From assembly GCA_034667525.1 (NCBI GenBank), contig JAXDJO010000038.1, forward strand, positions 1-42,216: a stretch of 42,216 bases of DNA. The letters are read 5' to 3'. Positions 16,869 through 24,496 of the stretch are shown here, piece after piece (the stretch's first letter is position 1; each line of letters begins with the position of its first letter). The translations under genes were made by a program, and so were the position numbers. The notes beneath the pieces are model-generated. The model did not search any database and was not told where the DNA came from. It saw only the letters and a list, made by a program, of their open reading frames with translations. Source of the DNA: DATAPE01 sp034667525 (GTDB lineage Bacteria > Actinomycetota > CADDZG01 > WHSQ01).

Positions 16869-17678
16869 TCACATGTGCCGGGCGGAATATCCTTTCGTCG
16901 CTTCTACGAAAGCATCGAACAACCGCATCTGTGCTTCATCGGTCGACGTCATCGCTTCCGGGTGCCATTGCACGCCGACCACCCAGGTGTGATCGCGCGA
17001 GACAACGCTTTCGAGCACACCGTCTTCCGCCCATGCGATCTCCCGCAGGGGACCGGGTGCGCCTTCGAGCCCCTGGTGGTGGGAGGAATTCACTGCGATT
17101 TCAGTTCCATCGAAGATCTTTGCCAGATCGCTGTTCTCATCGACGTGGACCTTGTGGGCGGGATGGGGACGGGGGTCGGGGGAATCGTGCTCCACGCGTT
17201 TGGGGTCGTCGGCGAGGTGCTGGTCGAGGGTGCCGCCAAGATGGACGCTCAGCATCTGCATCCCGTGGCAGATCGCCAGAACGGGAAGGTCGCGGTCCAG
17301 GGCCTCTGCGAGAAGCGTCCTCTCGAACTGGTCGCGGCGATGATTGATCCTGTTGGTCTGCGGATGCTGTGAGCGGCCGTACCAGGCCGGGTCGATGTCA
17401 CCGCCGCCTGGGAGCAGCAGGCCGGCCGCACCGTCGAGCGGCGAAGGATCGTCCGGATCCAGCCCCAGGATGATGTCCAGATGGTCGGGGACTTCCTGAT
17501 CGGGTAGCAGGGTGAAGGTTGAGAAGATCTTCGGAGTCCCCCCGGCGGCCGACACCGCTTCGGCGTAGGGGATCGGCAGCCGGGCATGGCCCTCGCGCCA
17601 TTGCCCCACCACGACTATGTGCGGCCCGGCCGCAGACGCCTTGTTGCCGTTGCGTTCCGTGATATCCAAAGCTTTCAT
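16869..17678 (-). CDS. Class I glutamine amidotransferase-like hydrolase (gamma-glutamyl-GABA hydrolase / peptidase C26)
   Basis: The product of about 269 residues has LLLPGGGDIDPAWYG (oxyanion region), the nucleophile cysteine in VLAICHGMQML and the catalytic histidine in GVQWHPEAM with its glutamate. This is the PuuD/C26 layout of gamma-glutamyl hydrolases acting on small gamma-glutamyl compounds. ATG 17678 with AGAGG just upstream is used; the frame to 17747 would overlap the divergent gene. Only 21 bases separate this start from the start of the transsulfuration gene, so the two promoters must overlap coding sequence. Its 3' end faces the DUF5719 gene. The exact substrate is unknown, and no polyamine genes are nearby. 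Confidence 0.85.
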   Translation of the reverse strand: MKALDITERNGNKASAAGPHIVVVGQWREGHARLPIPYAEAVSAAGGTPKIFSTFTLLPDQEVPDHLDIILGLDPDDPSPLDGAAGLLLPGGGDIDPAWYGRSQHPQTNRINHRRDQFERTLLAEALDRDLPVLAICHGMQMLSVHLGGTLDQHLADDPKRVEHDSPDPRPHPAHKVHVDENSDLAKIFDGTEIAVNSSHHQGLEGAPGPLREIAWAEDGVLESVVSRDHTWVVGVQWHPEAMTSTDEAQMRLFDAFVEATKGYSARHM

Positions 17679-17699
17679 CGTCCTCTGAGTGGAGTTGCT

Positions 17700-18851
17700 A
17701 TGTCTGATGGTATGCGCTTCGAGACCACGGCTATCCACGCCGGCCAAGAGCCAGACTCGCTAACCGGATCGATAGTCGTACCTCTCTATCAAACATCGAC
17801 TTACGTCCAGGACGAGGTAGGAAAGCCGCGCGGCTACGAATACTCGAGAACCGATAACCCCACCAGAAACGCGCTCGAGGTGTGTTTAGCAGGACTGGAA
17901 GGAGCCTCGCACGCGGTCACTTTCGGGTCGGGGATGGCCGCACTGACCACTATCGTCATGACCCTGAAGAGCGGCGACCGCGTGTTGATACCCGACGACG
18001 TTTACGGCGGGACCTATCGTTTGTTCTCGAAGGTGATGGTGGACTTCGGCATCTCCTACGACACGGTGGACATGACCGACGAGGACGCGGTGGCCAAGGG
18101 GTTGGAGGCGGGGGCCCGGCTGGTGGTTGCCGAGACTCCTACGAACCCGACACTCAAGGTGCTCGACCTGGAGATGCTCTCCGGGCTGGCGCACGAGGCG
18201 GGCGCGTTCGTGGTTGTCGACAACACTTTCGCTACTCCGTTCCTTCAGCTCCCATTGGAGCTCGGCGCCGACGCGGTCGTCTACTCGGCAACGAAATATC
18301 TGGGGGGCCACTCCGATCTGGTGATGGGCTCGGTCGCAACCTCCGACGAGGCTCTTGCAGAGCGGCTGCGGTTCGTGCGCAACGCACTGGGGCCGATACC
18401 CAGCCCGTTCGATTGTTGGCTGCTGCTGAGGGGTCTGAAGACGCTGGCGTTGAGGATGCGCGCGCATTGCGCCAATGCAGCAACGGTCGCTCAGTTCCTG
18501 TCGGCGCACGAAGGGGTGTCGAGGGTCTACTTCCCCGGATTGCCGCACGCCGCTGGCCACGAGATCGCAACCCGTCAGATGAGTGCCGCGGGCGAGCCGC
18601 TTTACGGGGGCATGGTCAGTTTCGAGGTCGACTCGGAGAAGCAGGCCGTTGCCGCATGCGCGAAGACGAAGCTGTTCTTCCTCGGCGAATCTCTAGGGGG
18701 TGTGGAGTCACTGATCGAGCACCCGGCCCGCATGACTCACTTCAGCCTTGCGGGCTCTCCCATCGAGGTGCCGGGCAACCTCATCCGCCTTTCGGTAGGC
18801 ATCGAGCACCCCGACGACCTGGTAGCCGACCTCGAGGTGGCGCTGAGTTAA
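17700..18851 (+). CDS. Cystathionine gamma-lyase / gamma-synthase family PLP enzyme
   Basis: This 383-residue Cys/Met-metabolism enzyme shows the opening FETTAIHAGQEPD, substrate/PLP motifs YEYSRTDNPTR and TFGSGMAA, the Asp motif VVVDNTFATP and the Schiff-base lysine K199 in YSATKYLGGHSD. The C-terminal SLGGVESLIEHPARMTH is typical. ATG 17700 follows GGAG by 5 bases. It is convergent with cystathionine beta-synthase, their stop codons sharing a TTAA palindrome, so the pair suggests reverse transsulfuration (homocysteine to cysteine). Sequence alone does not separate gamma-lyase from gamma-synthase; the CBS neighbour and sahH in the same window favour the lyase. Confidence 0.92.
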   Translation: MSDGMRFETTAIHAGQEPDSLTGSIVVPLYQTSTYVQDEVGKPRGYEYSRTDNPTRNALEVCLAGLEGASHAVTFGSGMAALTTIVMTLKSGDRVLIPDDVYGGTYRLFSKVMVDFGISYDTVDMTDEDAVAKGLEAGARLVVAETPTNPTLKVLDLEMLSGLAHEAGAFVVVDNTFATPFLQLPLELGADAVVYSATKYLGGHSDLVMGSVATSDEALAERLRFVRNALGPIPSPFDCWLLLRGLKTLALRMRAHCANAATVAQFLSAHEGVSRVYFPGLPHAAGHEIATRQMSAAGEPLYGGMVSFEVDSEKQAVAACAKTKLFFLGESLGGVESLIEHPARMTHFSLAGSPIEVPGNLIRLSVGIEHPDDLVADLEVALS

Positions 18852-20233
18852 CGGCGTTGGTGCGCGAGGAAGTCGAGCAGGTCGGCTCGCGACAGAACGG
18901 CGGTCGGTCGTGAGCCCTCGGCTACCACTATCGCTTCCGCGCCGCGGGAAAGATCGGCGAACATCTCTTCGACGCCTGCAGAGGACTGCACCACCGGGAG
19001 CGGCGGGTCCATAACCTCGGCAACGTCTCGGCCTACGGCATCGCGATCTCTAAAGACTCGATCGAGCAAGCTTCGCTCCTGGATCGACCCGATGATCTCG
19101 GATATGTCTTCCGGCTTATCGCTGCGCGCCACGGGGACCTGCGAGATCCCGTACTCCTGCAAGAGATCGATGGCACGTCCCACTTTCTCGTGGGATGGGA
19201 CCGCCACCAGATCCGGGATGCCGGTCTCCAAGCGGCGCTTCTCGGCAGTGACCTCGCCGATGCGGGCGGCTGTTCCCGGCCGATCCATGAAGCCGTGCTC
19301 GGTCATCCAGGGATCGTTGTAGATCTTCGACAGATAGCTCTTGCCTGAATCAGGGAGGATCACCACGATCACCTGCTCGGACTCGAGCTCCCTGCCCACT
19401 TCGAGCGCGGCCCACATCGCCGTTCCGCACGAACCTCCTGCCAGTACCCCTTCCTCGCGCGTGATGCGGCGCGCCATCAGGAAGGAATCGCGATCGGTCA
19501 CCGTCACCCACCGATCGACGATGCTGCGATCGAGAGTGCCGGGCCACGACTCTTTGCCGATGCCTTCGACGAGATACGGATGCGGCTCGCCGCCGGCGAA
19601 GATCGAACCGTCGGGATCGGCGCCGACGACCACGATGTTGGGATTCTTTTCCTTGAGGTAACGACCGGCGCCGGTGATCGTTCCTCCGGTTCCAACGCTG
19701 ATGACGAGGTGGGTGATGCGGCCTTCGGTTTGCTCCCAGATCTCGGGGCCTGTCGACTCGTAATGGGCCTCGGGATTGCGGTCGTTGTGGTACTGGTTTG
19801 GCTGGTAAGCGCCGGGGATCTCCTCGGTTAATCGGTCGGCGACGCGGTAGTAGGACTCGGGCGAATCAGGGGGAACCGCAGTGGGGGTGATGACGACTTC
19901 GGCCCCATAGGCGCGGAGCAAAGAGATCTTCTCCTGACTCATCTTGTCGGGCATCGTGAAGATGCAGCGGTAGCCCTTAATGGCGGCGGCGATGGCCAGG
20001 CCCGCTCCGGTGTTGCCGGAGGTCGGTTCGACGATCGTGCCGCCCGGCTTGAGGGAGCCCGAGCGCTCGGCAGCTTCGATCATCCTGAGACCGATCCGGT
20101 CCTTGACGCTGCCGCCGGGATTCAGCATCTCGAGCTTCCCGAGCAAGTCACAGCGGAGTGAGCTCCCAAGTTTCCCCAGCCGTAGCAGCGGAGTCGAGCC
20201 GATCGTCTCGAGCAGTGAGTCGATGACGTCCAT
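18848..20233 (-). CDS. cbs: Cystathionine beta-synthase with C-terminal CBS-domain pair
   Basis: This 461-residue protein has PLP fold-type II motifs: the opening IGSTPLLRL, lysine K44 in NPGGSVKDRIGLRM, the substrate loop EPTSGNTGAGLA and the glycine-rich VGTGGTITG. After about residue 330 two CBS domains follow (DLVAVPSHEKVGRAIDLLQ and, later, DPPLPVVQSSAGVEEMF), as in actinobacterial CBS rather than plain cysteine synthase. It condenses serine with homocysteine to cystathionine. ATG 20233 opens at the conserved N-terminus; the frame to 20350 is not supported. The stop shares a TTAA with the convergent gamma-lyase gene. No riboswitch-like structure was seen upstream. Confidence 0.93.
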   Translation of the reverse strand: MDVIDSLLETIGSTPLLRLGKLGSSLRCDLLGKLEMLNPGGSVKDRIGLRMIEAAERSGSLKPGGTIVEPTSGNTGAGLAIAAAIKGYRCIFTMPDKMSQEKISLLRAYGAEVVITPTAVPPDSPESYYRVADRLTEEIPGAYQPNQYHNDRNPEAHYESTGPEIWEQTEGRITHLVISVGTGGTITGAGRYLKEKNPNIVVVGADPDGSIFAGGEPHPYLVEGIGKESWPGTLDRSIVDRWVTVTDRDSFLMARRITREEGVLAGGSCGTAMWAALEVGRELESEQVIVVILPDSGKSYLSKIYNDPWMTEHGFMDRPGTAARIGEVTAEKRRLETGIPDLVAVPSHEKVGRAIDLLQEYGISQVPVARSDKPEDISEIIGSIQERSLLDRVFRDRDAVGRDVAEVMDPPLPVVQSSAGVEEMFADLSRGAEAIVVAEGSRPTAVLSRADLLDFLAHQRR

Positions 20234-20386
20234 CGGGCCATCGTGCCACCCCGAGGTGAGTTGCGGGCCGTCCTCGCAGGGCCAAAGTGGGGACGTGCGC
20301 AGGGCCTCGAGGTGGACAAGGAGCGCGAGGAGCGTCTTGTAAGCTTTCACGATCCCACTTAAGGCCCTAGTCCTGCGAACCGAAAG

Positions 20387-21496
20387 ATGAACATGGCCAC
20401 AGAAGACGTTGGCGGATCCCGTTTCGGGCGCGCCGCGAAATGGGCGCTGGCCATAGGCATCCTTCTAGGCCTCCTGTCGATAGTGGGGGCCGGTATCGCC
20501 TACGCCGGTTTGAACTACTCGCACAAATACCAAGGAAAGATCCTCCCGGGCTCCACGGTGGCGGGGACTTCGGTGGGCGGGTTGACCCGAAGCCAGGCGA
20601 TGAAGAAAGTGGAGGCCACCGTCAAGCCGGCCCTCAACCGGCGTATCCACGTCACCTGGCGCAACAGGAGCTGGACGGTCACCCCCAAGGAGCTGGGAGC
20701 CAGAAGCAACGCCCGGGCTGCCGTACGAGCGGCGATCGCGCTCAGCGCGGAGCAATCCTTCTCCGCAAAAGTCGAGATGAGGTTGTTCCATCACGGCCTC
20801 GGATTCCACCGGGGGGTGGCGATCACCTATCCGAAACAAGGCGCGCTCGGTTTCGTGCACGGAATCTCGTCAGGCTTTGATAAGGCAGCGGTCGACGCAA
20901 AGCTCGATTACTCCACCGGCTGGGTCAAGATCGTTCCGCAGCAAACCGGGAGGCGCGTTCAGGTAGCAACCACGCGCAGCCGCATCCTGCGGGCGCTGCG
21001 AACGGGCGCCTCGCGCGTCCATCTCGCAGCGAAGAAGGTCGAGCCTTCGGTGACTACGGCCGCATTCAACAAGGTCCTGCTCGTGCGTATCGGAGAGAAC
21101 AAGGCCTATCTCTACGAGAACGGAAAGATCACTCACAGTTACACGGTCGCCACCGGTCAACAGAAGTACCCCACACCACAGGGCCAGTTCGAGATCGTAA
21201 GCAAGATCTCGATGCCTACGTGGATCAATCCGCAACCAAATGGATGGGGCTCGAGCATGCCGGCGTCGATACCTCCGGGTCCCGATAACCCGATGGGCAT
21301 GGCCGAGCTCAATTGGTCCGCCGCCGGAGTTGCCTTCCACGGCGTGCCCACAAGCGAACTTTCCTCACTCGGCTACAACGCGTCTCACGGCTGTATCCGC
21401 ATGAGCAACGCCGATGCCCTTCAGCTCTACGGACTTGTCGACGTCGGAACGCCGGTCGTGTCGATTCAGGTGGCGCCGTACAAGCCGATGGTGTAG
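20387..21496 (+). CDS. L,D-transpeptidase (YkuD domain) with N-terminal membrane anchor
   Basis: This 369-residue protein has one N-terminal membrane helix (WALAIGILLGLLSIVGAGIAY). A VanW/peptidoglycan-binding-4-like region follows (GTSVGGLTRSQAMKKVEATV), then a YkuD domain with LLVRIGENKAYLYENGK, YPTPQGQFEI, FHGVP and the catalytic SHGCIRM (C336). It would act outside the membrane, making 3-3 peptidoglycan cross-links or linking proteins to peptidoglycan. ATG 20387 or ATG 20393 could be used; there is no clear Shine-Dalgarno sequence. The tryptophan dioxygenase gene follows 59 bases after its stop on the same strand but is functionally unrelated. Confidence 0.92.
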   Translation: MNMATEDVGGSRFGRAAKWALAIGILLGLLSIVGAGIAYAGLNYSHKYQGKILPGSTVAGTSVGGLTRSQAMKKVEATVKPALNRRIHVTWRNRSWTVTPKELGARSNARAAVRAAIALSAEQSFSAKVEMRLFHHGLGFHRGVAITYPKQGALGFVHGISSGFDKAAVDAKLDYSTGWVKIVPQQTGRRVQVATTRSRILRALRTGASRVHLAAKKVEPSVTTAAFNKVLLVRIGENKAYLYENGKITHSYTVATGQQKYPTPQGQFEIVSKISMPTWINPQPNGWGSSMPASIPPGPDNPMGMAELNWSAAGVAFHGVPTSELSSLGYNASHGCIRMSNADALQLYGLVDVGTPVVSIQVAPYKPMV

Positions 21497-21555
21497 ATAC
21501 GACGGAAGCGGGAGGGCAAGCTCCACCACCCCGGTTCGGTGAGGAGGACAGGCGG

Positions 21556-22308
21556 CTGTCTTACGGCAGCTATCTGAAGGTCCCCGAGCTCCTCAGCTTG
21601 CAAGCACCTCTCTCCGAGCCTCCGGCGCACGACGAGCTGCTGTTCATCGTCGTGCATCAGGTCTATGAGCTGTGGTTCAAAGAGATCCTGTTCGAGCTCG
21701 ACGCGATCAAGCGAGTGCTCGGTGAGGACAAGCTCCGTCTCGCTCGGCACTTCCTCGAGCGGATCCACACCATCTTGAAAGTCGGCATCGAGCAGGTCGC
21801 GGTTCTCGAGTCGATGTCGGCCCCCGATTTCCTAGAGTTCCGAAACCGGCTTGCCCCTGCCAGTGGATTCCAATCGATCCAATTCCGCGAGATCGAGTTC
21901 GTGTCGGGACAGAAGGATGCCCGCTATCTGCAGCGACTGACTCAGGAGGTGGACGCGCAGGCGCGGCTCCAACGGCGTTTGGCAGAGCCGAGCATCTGGG
22001 ATGCGTTCTGCTCTGCTCTGGACGAGCGCGGTTTGCCGATGCCTCTCGACGATGACATGCGTCGCCGCGACACCTTGTTATCGATCGTCCGCGGCCGCGA
22101 GGGCCTTGGAGAAGAGTTCGATCTGTGCGAGGCGCTGCTCGGCTACGACGAATTGCTCACCCTGTGGCGCCAGCGCCACATCCTCATGGTCGAACGTCAG
22201 ATCGGGAGCAAGACGGGAACCGGCGGTTCGACGGGAGCCTCCTACCTGCGCACCACCCTGGACAAGCGCCTCTTTCCCGAGCTGTGGTCGATACGCAGCT
22301 TTCTGTGA
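21556..22308 (+). CDS. kynA: Tryptophan 2,3-dioxygenase, probable CTG start
   Basis: The haem enzyme oxidises L-tryptophan to N-formylkynurenine. Motifs seen are SYGSYLKVPELL, AHDELLFIVVHQVYELWFKEI (distal pocket His and the family signature), SGFQSIQFREIEFVSG, and the C-terminal haem-ligand region LWRQRHILMVERQIGSKTG followed by TGGSTGASYL. The frame has no ATG, GTG or TTG between 21316 and the conserved N-terminus; the TTG at 21313 lies deep inside the transpeptidase gene. A strong GAGGAGG at 21541-21547 sits 8 bases before CTG 21556, giving a 250-residue protein that begins right at the conserved SYGSYL. No kynurenine formamidase or kynureninase gene is visible nearby. Confidence 0.88.
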   Translation: MSYGSYLKVPELLSLQAPLSEPPAHDELLFIVVHQVYELWFKEILFELDAIKRVLGEDKLRLARHFLERIHTILKVGIEQVAVLESMSAPDFLEFRNRLAPASGFQSIQFREIEFVSGQKDARYLQRLTQEVDAQARLQRRLAEPSIWDAFCSALDERGLPMPLDDDMRRRDTLLSIVRGREGLGEEFDLCEALLGYDELLTLWRQRHILMVERQIGSKTGTGGSTGASYLRTTLDKRLFPELWSIRSFL

Positions 22309-22338
22309 GAGCGCGAAGACAATTGTCGAGAGCGCGAA
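22307..22338. repeat. Direct repeats flanking a 10-base palindrome after the tryptophan dioxygenase stop
   Basis: GAGAGCGCGAA occurs at 22307-22317 and 22328-22338, separated exactly by the perfect palindrome GACAATTGTC (22318-22327). A second perfect palindrome, GCAAATTTGC, lies at 22371-22380 inside a GCATCTT/AAGATGC inverted repeat (22353-22389). This could be an operator or termination structure; function unknown. Confidence 0.6.
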
Positions 22339-22393
22339 TAATCCTTGGTCCAGCATCTTGGGCCGCGGCCGCAAATTTGCTTAAGATGCGTTC

Positions 22394-22442
22394 GTACCCC
22401 GTAGAGGTGAGTAGGCTCCGGCCGAAAGCTTCTGCGGGGTAC
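22394..22442 (+). promoter_or_regulatory. Long inverted repeat overlapping the promoter of the RimJ/L-like acetyltransferase
   Basis: Arms GTACCCCGTAGA (22394-22405) and TCTGCGGGGTAC (22431-22442) pair over 12 bases with one G-U around a 25-base loop. The right arm overlaps the candidate -10 box TACATT (22440-22445). It may be an operator or, if transcription starts further upstream, a leader hairpin. Confidence 0.55.
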
Positions 22443-22445
22443 ATT
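22440..22445 (+). promoter_or_regulatory. Candidate leaderless -10 box for the acetyltransferase
   Basis: TACATT lies 7 bases before GTG 22453 and 4 bases before ATG 22450; no Shine-Dalgarno sequence is present. Confidence 0.4.
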
Positions 22446-22449
22446 CTTG

Positions 22450-22968
22450 ATGGTGCCGCTGTCCCTCGTCCTCGAAAGCGAACGTCTGCGACTGCGTCAC
22501 TTCACGCCGGAAGACCTCGATGAGCTGGCGGCCATCCTCACCGACCCGGAGACGATGAAGTACTACGCACGCCCATTCACCGTCGAGGAGGCGAAGGGCT
22601 GGATAGATCAGAACATCGAACGCTATGAGGTCGATGGCTTTGGTCTGTGGGCGATCGTTTCCAAGGAGGATGGCGAGTTCCTGGGGGACTGCGGACCGGT
22701 TCGCAGGCTGGTGGACGGCTACGAGGAGGTCGAGATCGGCTGGCAGGTCAAGCGCAGCCGGTGGCGTCAGGGGATCGCGAGCGAAGCCGGGGCTGCATGC
22801 CGTGACTACGCGTTCGGGACACTCGGGCTGGACAGAGTGATCTCGTTGATCCGCCCGGAGAACATCCCGTCACGCGGAGTGGCCGAGAAGATCGGGATGT
22901 CGATCGAGAAGGAGATCGATTACAAGGGGATGGCGCACTACGTCTATTTCCAGGAGCGGCTTAGCTAA
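22450..22968 (+). CDS. GNAT N-acetyltransferase, RimJ/RimL-like
   Basis: This protein of about 172 residues starts VPLSLVLESERLRLRHFTPEDLDEL, the usual RimJ/RimL N-terminus. It has IVSKEDGEFLGDCGPVRRL, EVEIGWQVKRSRWRQGIASEA (acetyl-CoA pyrophosphate loop, Q/R-x-x-G-x-A form) and RVISLIRPENIPSRGVAEKIGM. Such enzymes acetylate alpha-amino groups of proteins or small amines; the substrate here is unknown. Either ATG 22450 or GTG 22453 may start translation, the latter if the transcript is leaderless. An inverted repeat overlaps the promoter. Its stop touches the first, degenerate unit of the tandem-repeat array. Confidence 0.85.
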   Translation: MVPLSLVLESERLRLRHFTPEDLDELAAILTDPETMKYYARPFTVEEAKGWIDQNIERYEVDGFGLWAIVSKEDGEFLGDCGPVRRLVDGYEEVEIGWQVKRSRWRQGIASEAGAACRDYAFGTLGLDRVISLIRPENIPSRGVAEKIGMSIEKEIDYKGMAHYVYFQERLS

Positions 22969-23170
22969 TCGATCCTTCGGTGGGTCGGGGGCCGGGGTAG
23001 CAGGGGATCGATCATTCTGTGGTTCGGGAGCCACGCCATACGTAGCAACCGAATCGATCATTCTGTGGTTCGGGAGCCGGGGTAGCAATCGAATCGATCA
23101 TTCTGTGGTTCAGGAGCCGGGGTAGCAATCGAATCGATCATTCTGTGGTTCGGGAGCCACGCCATACGTG
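22968..23170. repeat. Tandem repeat array between convergent genes, four near-perfect units and one degenerate unit
   Basis: A 26-base core beginning ATCGATCATTCTGTGGTTC and ending GGGAGCC starts at 23007, 23053, 23093 and 23133; a degenerate copy starts at 22968. Periods are 46, 40 and 40 bases. Copies 2 and 3 continue with GGGGTAGCAATCGA; copies 1 and 4 instead have ACGCCATACGT. In copies 1 and 4 GTGGTT-CGGG-AGCCAC can fold as a hairpin. It fills most of the 219-base gap between the acetyltransferase and the hydrolase. It is not CRISPR, since the between-core segments are themselves repeated. Confidence 0.9.
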
Positions 23171-23187
23171 GTGGAGCTCGCAAAAAA

Positions 23188-23991
23188 TCAGAGGGTGGAG
23201 AGGAAGGCGCTCAGGGTGCGGTTGAAGGAGTCGGCTTCTTCCAGCATCAGGCCGTGTCCGCTATCGAACATCTCCAGATGGGAGCCGGGGATGGCTTCGG
23301 CTATCTCCTCGGAGGCGAAGCCGGGGACCATGACGTCGAAGCGCCCGCCGACGACCAGCGTTGGACAGACGATCCGCCTAAGCTCGGACAGGACGTCGTG
23401 CTTGTCGATCGCTTCGAGGTGCGCCAATAGAACGTCGGCGGCGGCTCTTTCCGCGTAACCCTCGGAGACCACCGCCGCCACCAAACGGTCGACGGCCTCC
23501 CTGCCGATCTCGAAGAAGCGAGGGGTGAACATCCTTATCAGGGAGCCTTCGAACACCGCGTCACCTGCGCCCGCCTCGATCACTGCGCGCGTCAACGCGT
23601 GCTGGCGACGCATGAATTCGATGGGCCGGGCGAAGGTGACAGCCAGCACGAGCGCGGAGACCCTGTCGGGATGATCGAGGGTGAGGCGCTGAGCGATGGC
23701 TCCCCCCATGGATACGCCGAAGACGACGCTTTTGTCGATCTCGAGATGATCGAGCAGTCGCACGGCGTCGTTCGCCATCTCATCGATAGTGGTTGCAGCT
23801 CCGGCCGAGGAGCGCCCGACACCCCGGTTGTCGAAGGTGATGAAGCGGTGGGTTTCGATGACGGTGGCGATCTGACCGGCGAACAATCGCTGGTCGGACG
23901 CGAACCCCATGATGCCGAGCACCGGCGGGGCCTCCGGCCGGCCGCTGTCTCTGTAGTGAAGTTGGACGTCTCCGAGATCTGCTAGAGGCAC
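23188..23991 (-). CDS. Alpha/beta hydrolase (3-oxoadipate enol-lactonase-like)
   Basis: This 267-residue alpha/beta hydrolase has the oxyanion region LGIMGFASDQRLF, the FDNRGVGRSS loop, the nucleophile elbow GVSMGG with S94, the acid in VVGGRFDVMVPG and the catalytic histidine in FDSGHGLMLEE. It is closest in feel to PcaD-like lactonases and other small-molecule esterases, but no aromatic degradation genes are nearby, so the substrate is unassigned. The start is GTG 23991, with TAACAT exactly 6 bases upstream and no Shine-Dalgarno sequence. The gene end faces the tandem-repeat array. Confidence 0.88.
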   Translation of the reverse strand: MPLADLGDVQLHYRDSGRPEAPPVLGIMGFASDQRLFAGQIATVIETHRFITFDNRGVGRSSAGAATTIDEMANDAVRLLDHLEIDKSVVFGVSMGGAIAQRLTLDHPDRVSALVLAVTFARPIEFMRRQHALTRAVIEAGAGDAVFEGSLIRMFTPRFFEIGREAVDRLVAAVVSEGYAERAAADVLLAHLEAIDKHDVLSELRRIVCPTLVVGGRFDVMVPGFASEEIAEAIPGSHLEMFDSGHGLMLEEADSFNRTLSAFLSTL

Positions 23992-23997
23992 CGGGCG

Positions 23998-24003
23998 ATG
24001 TTA
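23998..24003 (-). promoter_or_regulatory. Candidate leaderless -10 box for the hydrolase
   Basis: TAACAT on the minus strand lies 6 bases before GTG 23991, matching the window-wide leaderless pattern. Confidence 0.5.
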
Positions 24004-24110
24004 GCGGTGGCGGAGCGGGGCCTCTCCACGGGTGTCAGTTCCCTGGCTTCCCGACCGTTTCGGTCCTTATAGGGCACTATGGGAGGAGTGTCGGCGGAAG
24101 GAGTGCGGCC

Positions 24111-24287
24111 ATGCAGTGTCCGCAGTGCAAAGGCGAGGACTGCGTCCAGATCGAGATCAACCTTCAGGAAGAGACGGTTCAGTTCTCCTCGTGTCGGAAT
24201 TGCGAAGCGAAATGGTGGCAACACGGCGGCGACACGATCGACCTCAACGAGGTGCTCACGTTAGCGGCAAAGGTGCCGCTGACCTAG
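24111..24287 (+). CDS. Small zinc-ribbon protein (58 residues)
   Basis: A short frame opens at ATG 24111 with AAGGAG 7 bases upstream, one of the few good ribosome-binding sites in the window. The product begins MQCPQCKGEDC and continues with SSCRNCEAKWWQHGGD, then ends DLNEVLTLAAKVPLT. The CPxC and CxxC pairs with a following WW form a classic four-cysteine zinc ribbon. The protein may bind nucleic acid or be an accessory protein; I do not know a specific function. It is divergent from the hydrolase and convergent with the GNAT gene. Confidence 0.8.
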   Translation: MQCPQCKGEDCVQIEINLQEETVQFSSCRNCEAKWWQHGGDTIDLNEVLTLAAKVPLT

Positions 24288-24466
24288 AAGATGCGGACGT
24301 TCGGTGCCCGAGTTCGTCGTCCGGCAATGGGTGCCAGTTGAGGGGGTCGTGCCGGACAGAGGGCCCTGGAGCAGAGACAAGCTCGACCGCAGGGGCGCCT
24401 CAGTTCGTCCTCTTGGCTGCCGAACGCCCGCAAACCTTAGATGCGAAAGTCAGAGCGTTTTGTGCT

Positions 24467-24489
24467 CGCCGAGACTACACGTCTCGGCG
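24467..24489. terminator. Hairpin between the zinc-ribbon and GNAT genes, probable bidirectional terminator
   Basis: CGCCGAGAC (24467-24475) pairs perfectly with GTCTCGGCG (24481-24489) around a 5-base TACAC loop, 8 bases past the minus-strand GNAT stop. The rest of 24288-24496 holds nothing that I can support. Confidence 0.65.
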
Positions 24490-24496
24490 TGTCTCG

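Noticed and set aside
20234..20386. SAM or SAH riboswitch upstream of the transsulfuration or sahH genes
   Set aside because: No conserved riboswitch core is visible here, and only 11 bases separate sahH from the preceding gene.
22968..23170. CRISPR-like look (regular repeats at 40-46 bases)
   Set aside because: The segments between cores are themselves repeated, there are only four good units, and no cas genes are nearby.
24288..24496. tRNA or small RNA gene in the gap after the zinc-ribbon gene
   Set aside because: Apart from the terminator hairpin, no cloverleaf or conserved T-arm sequence was found.
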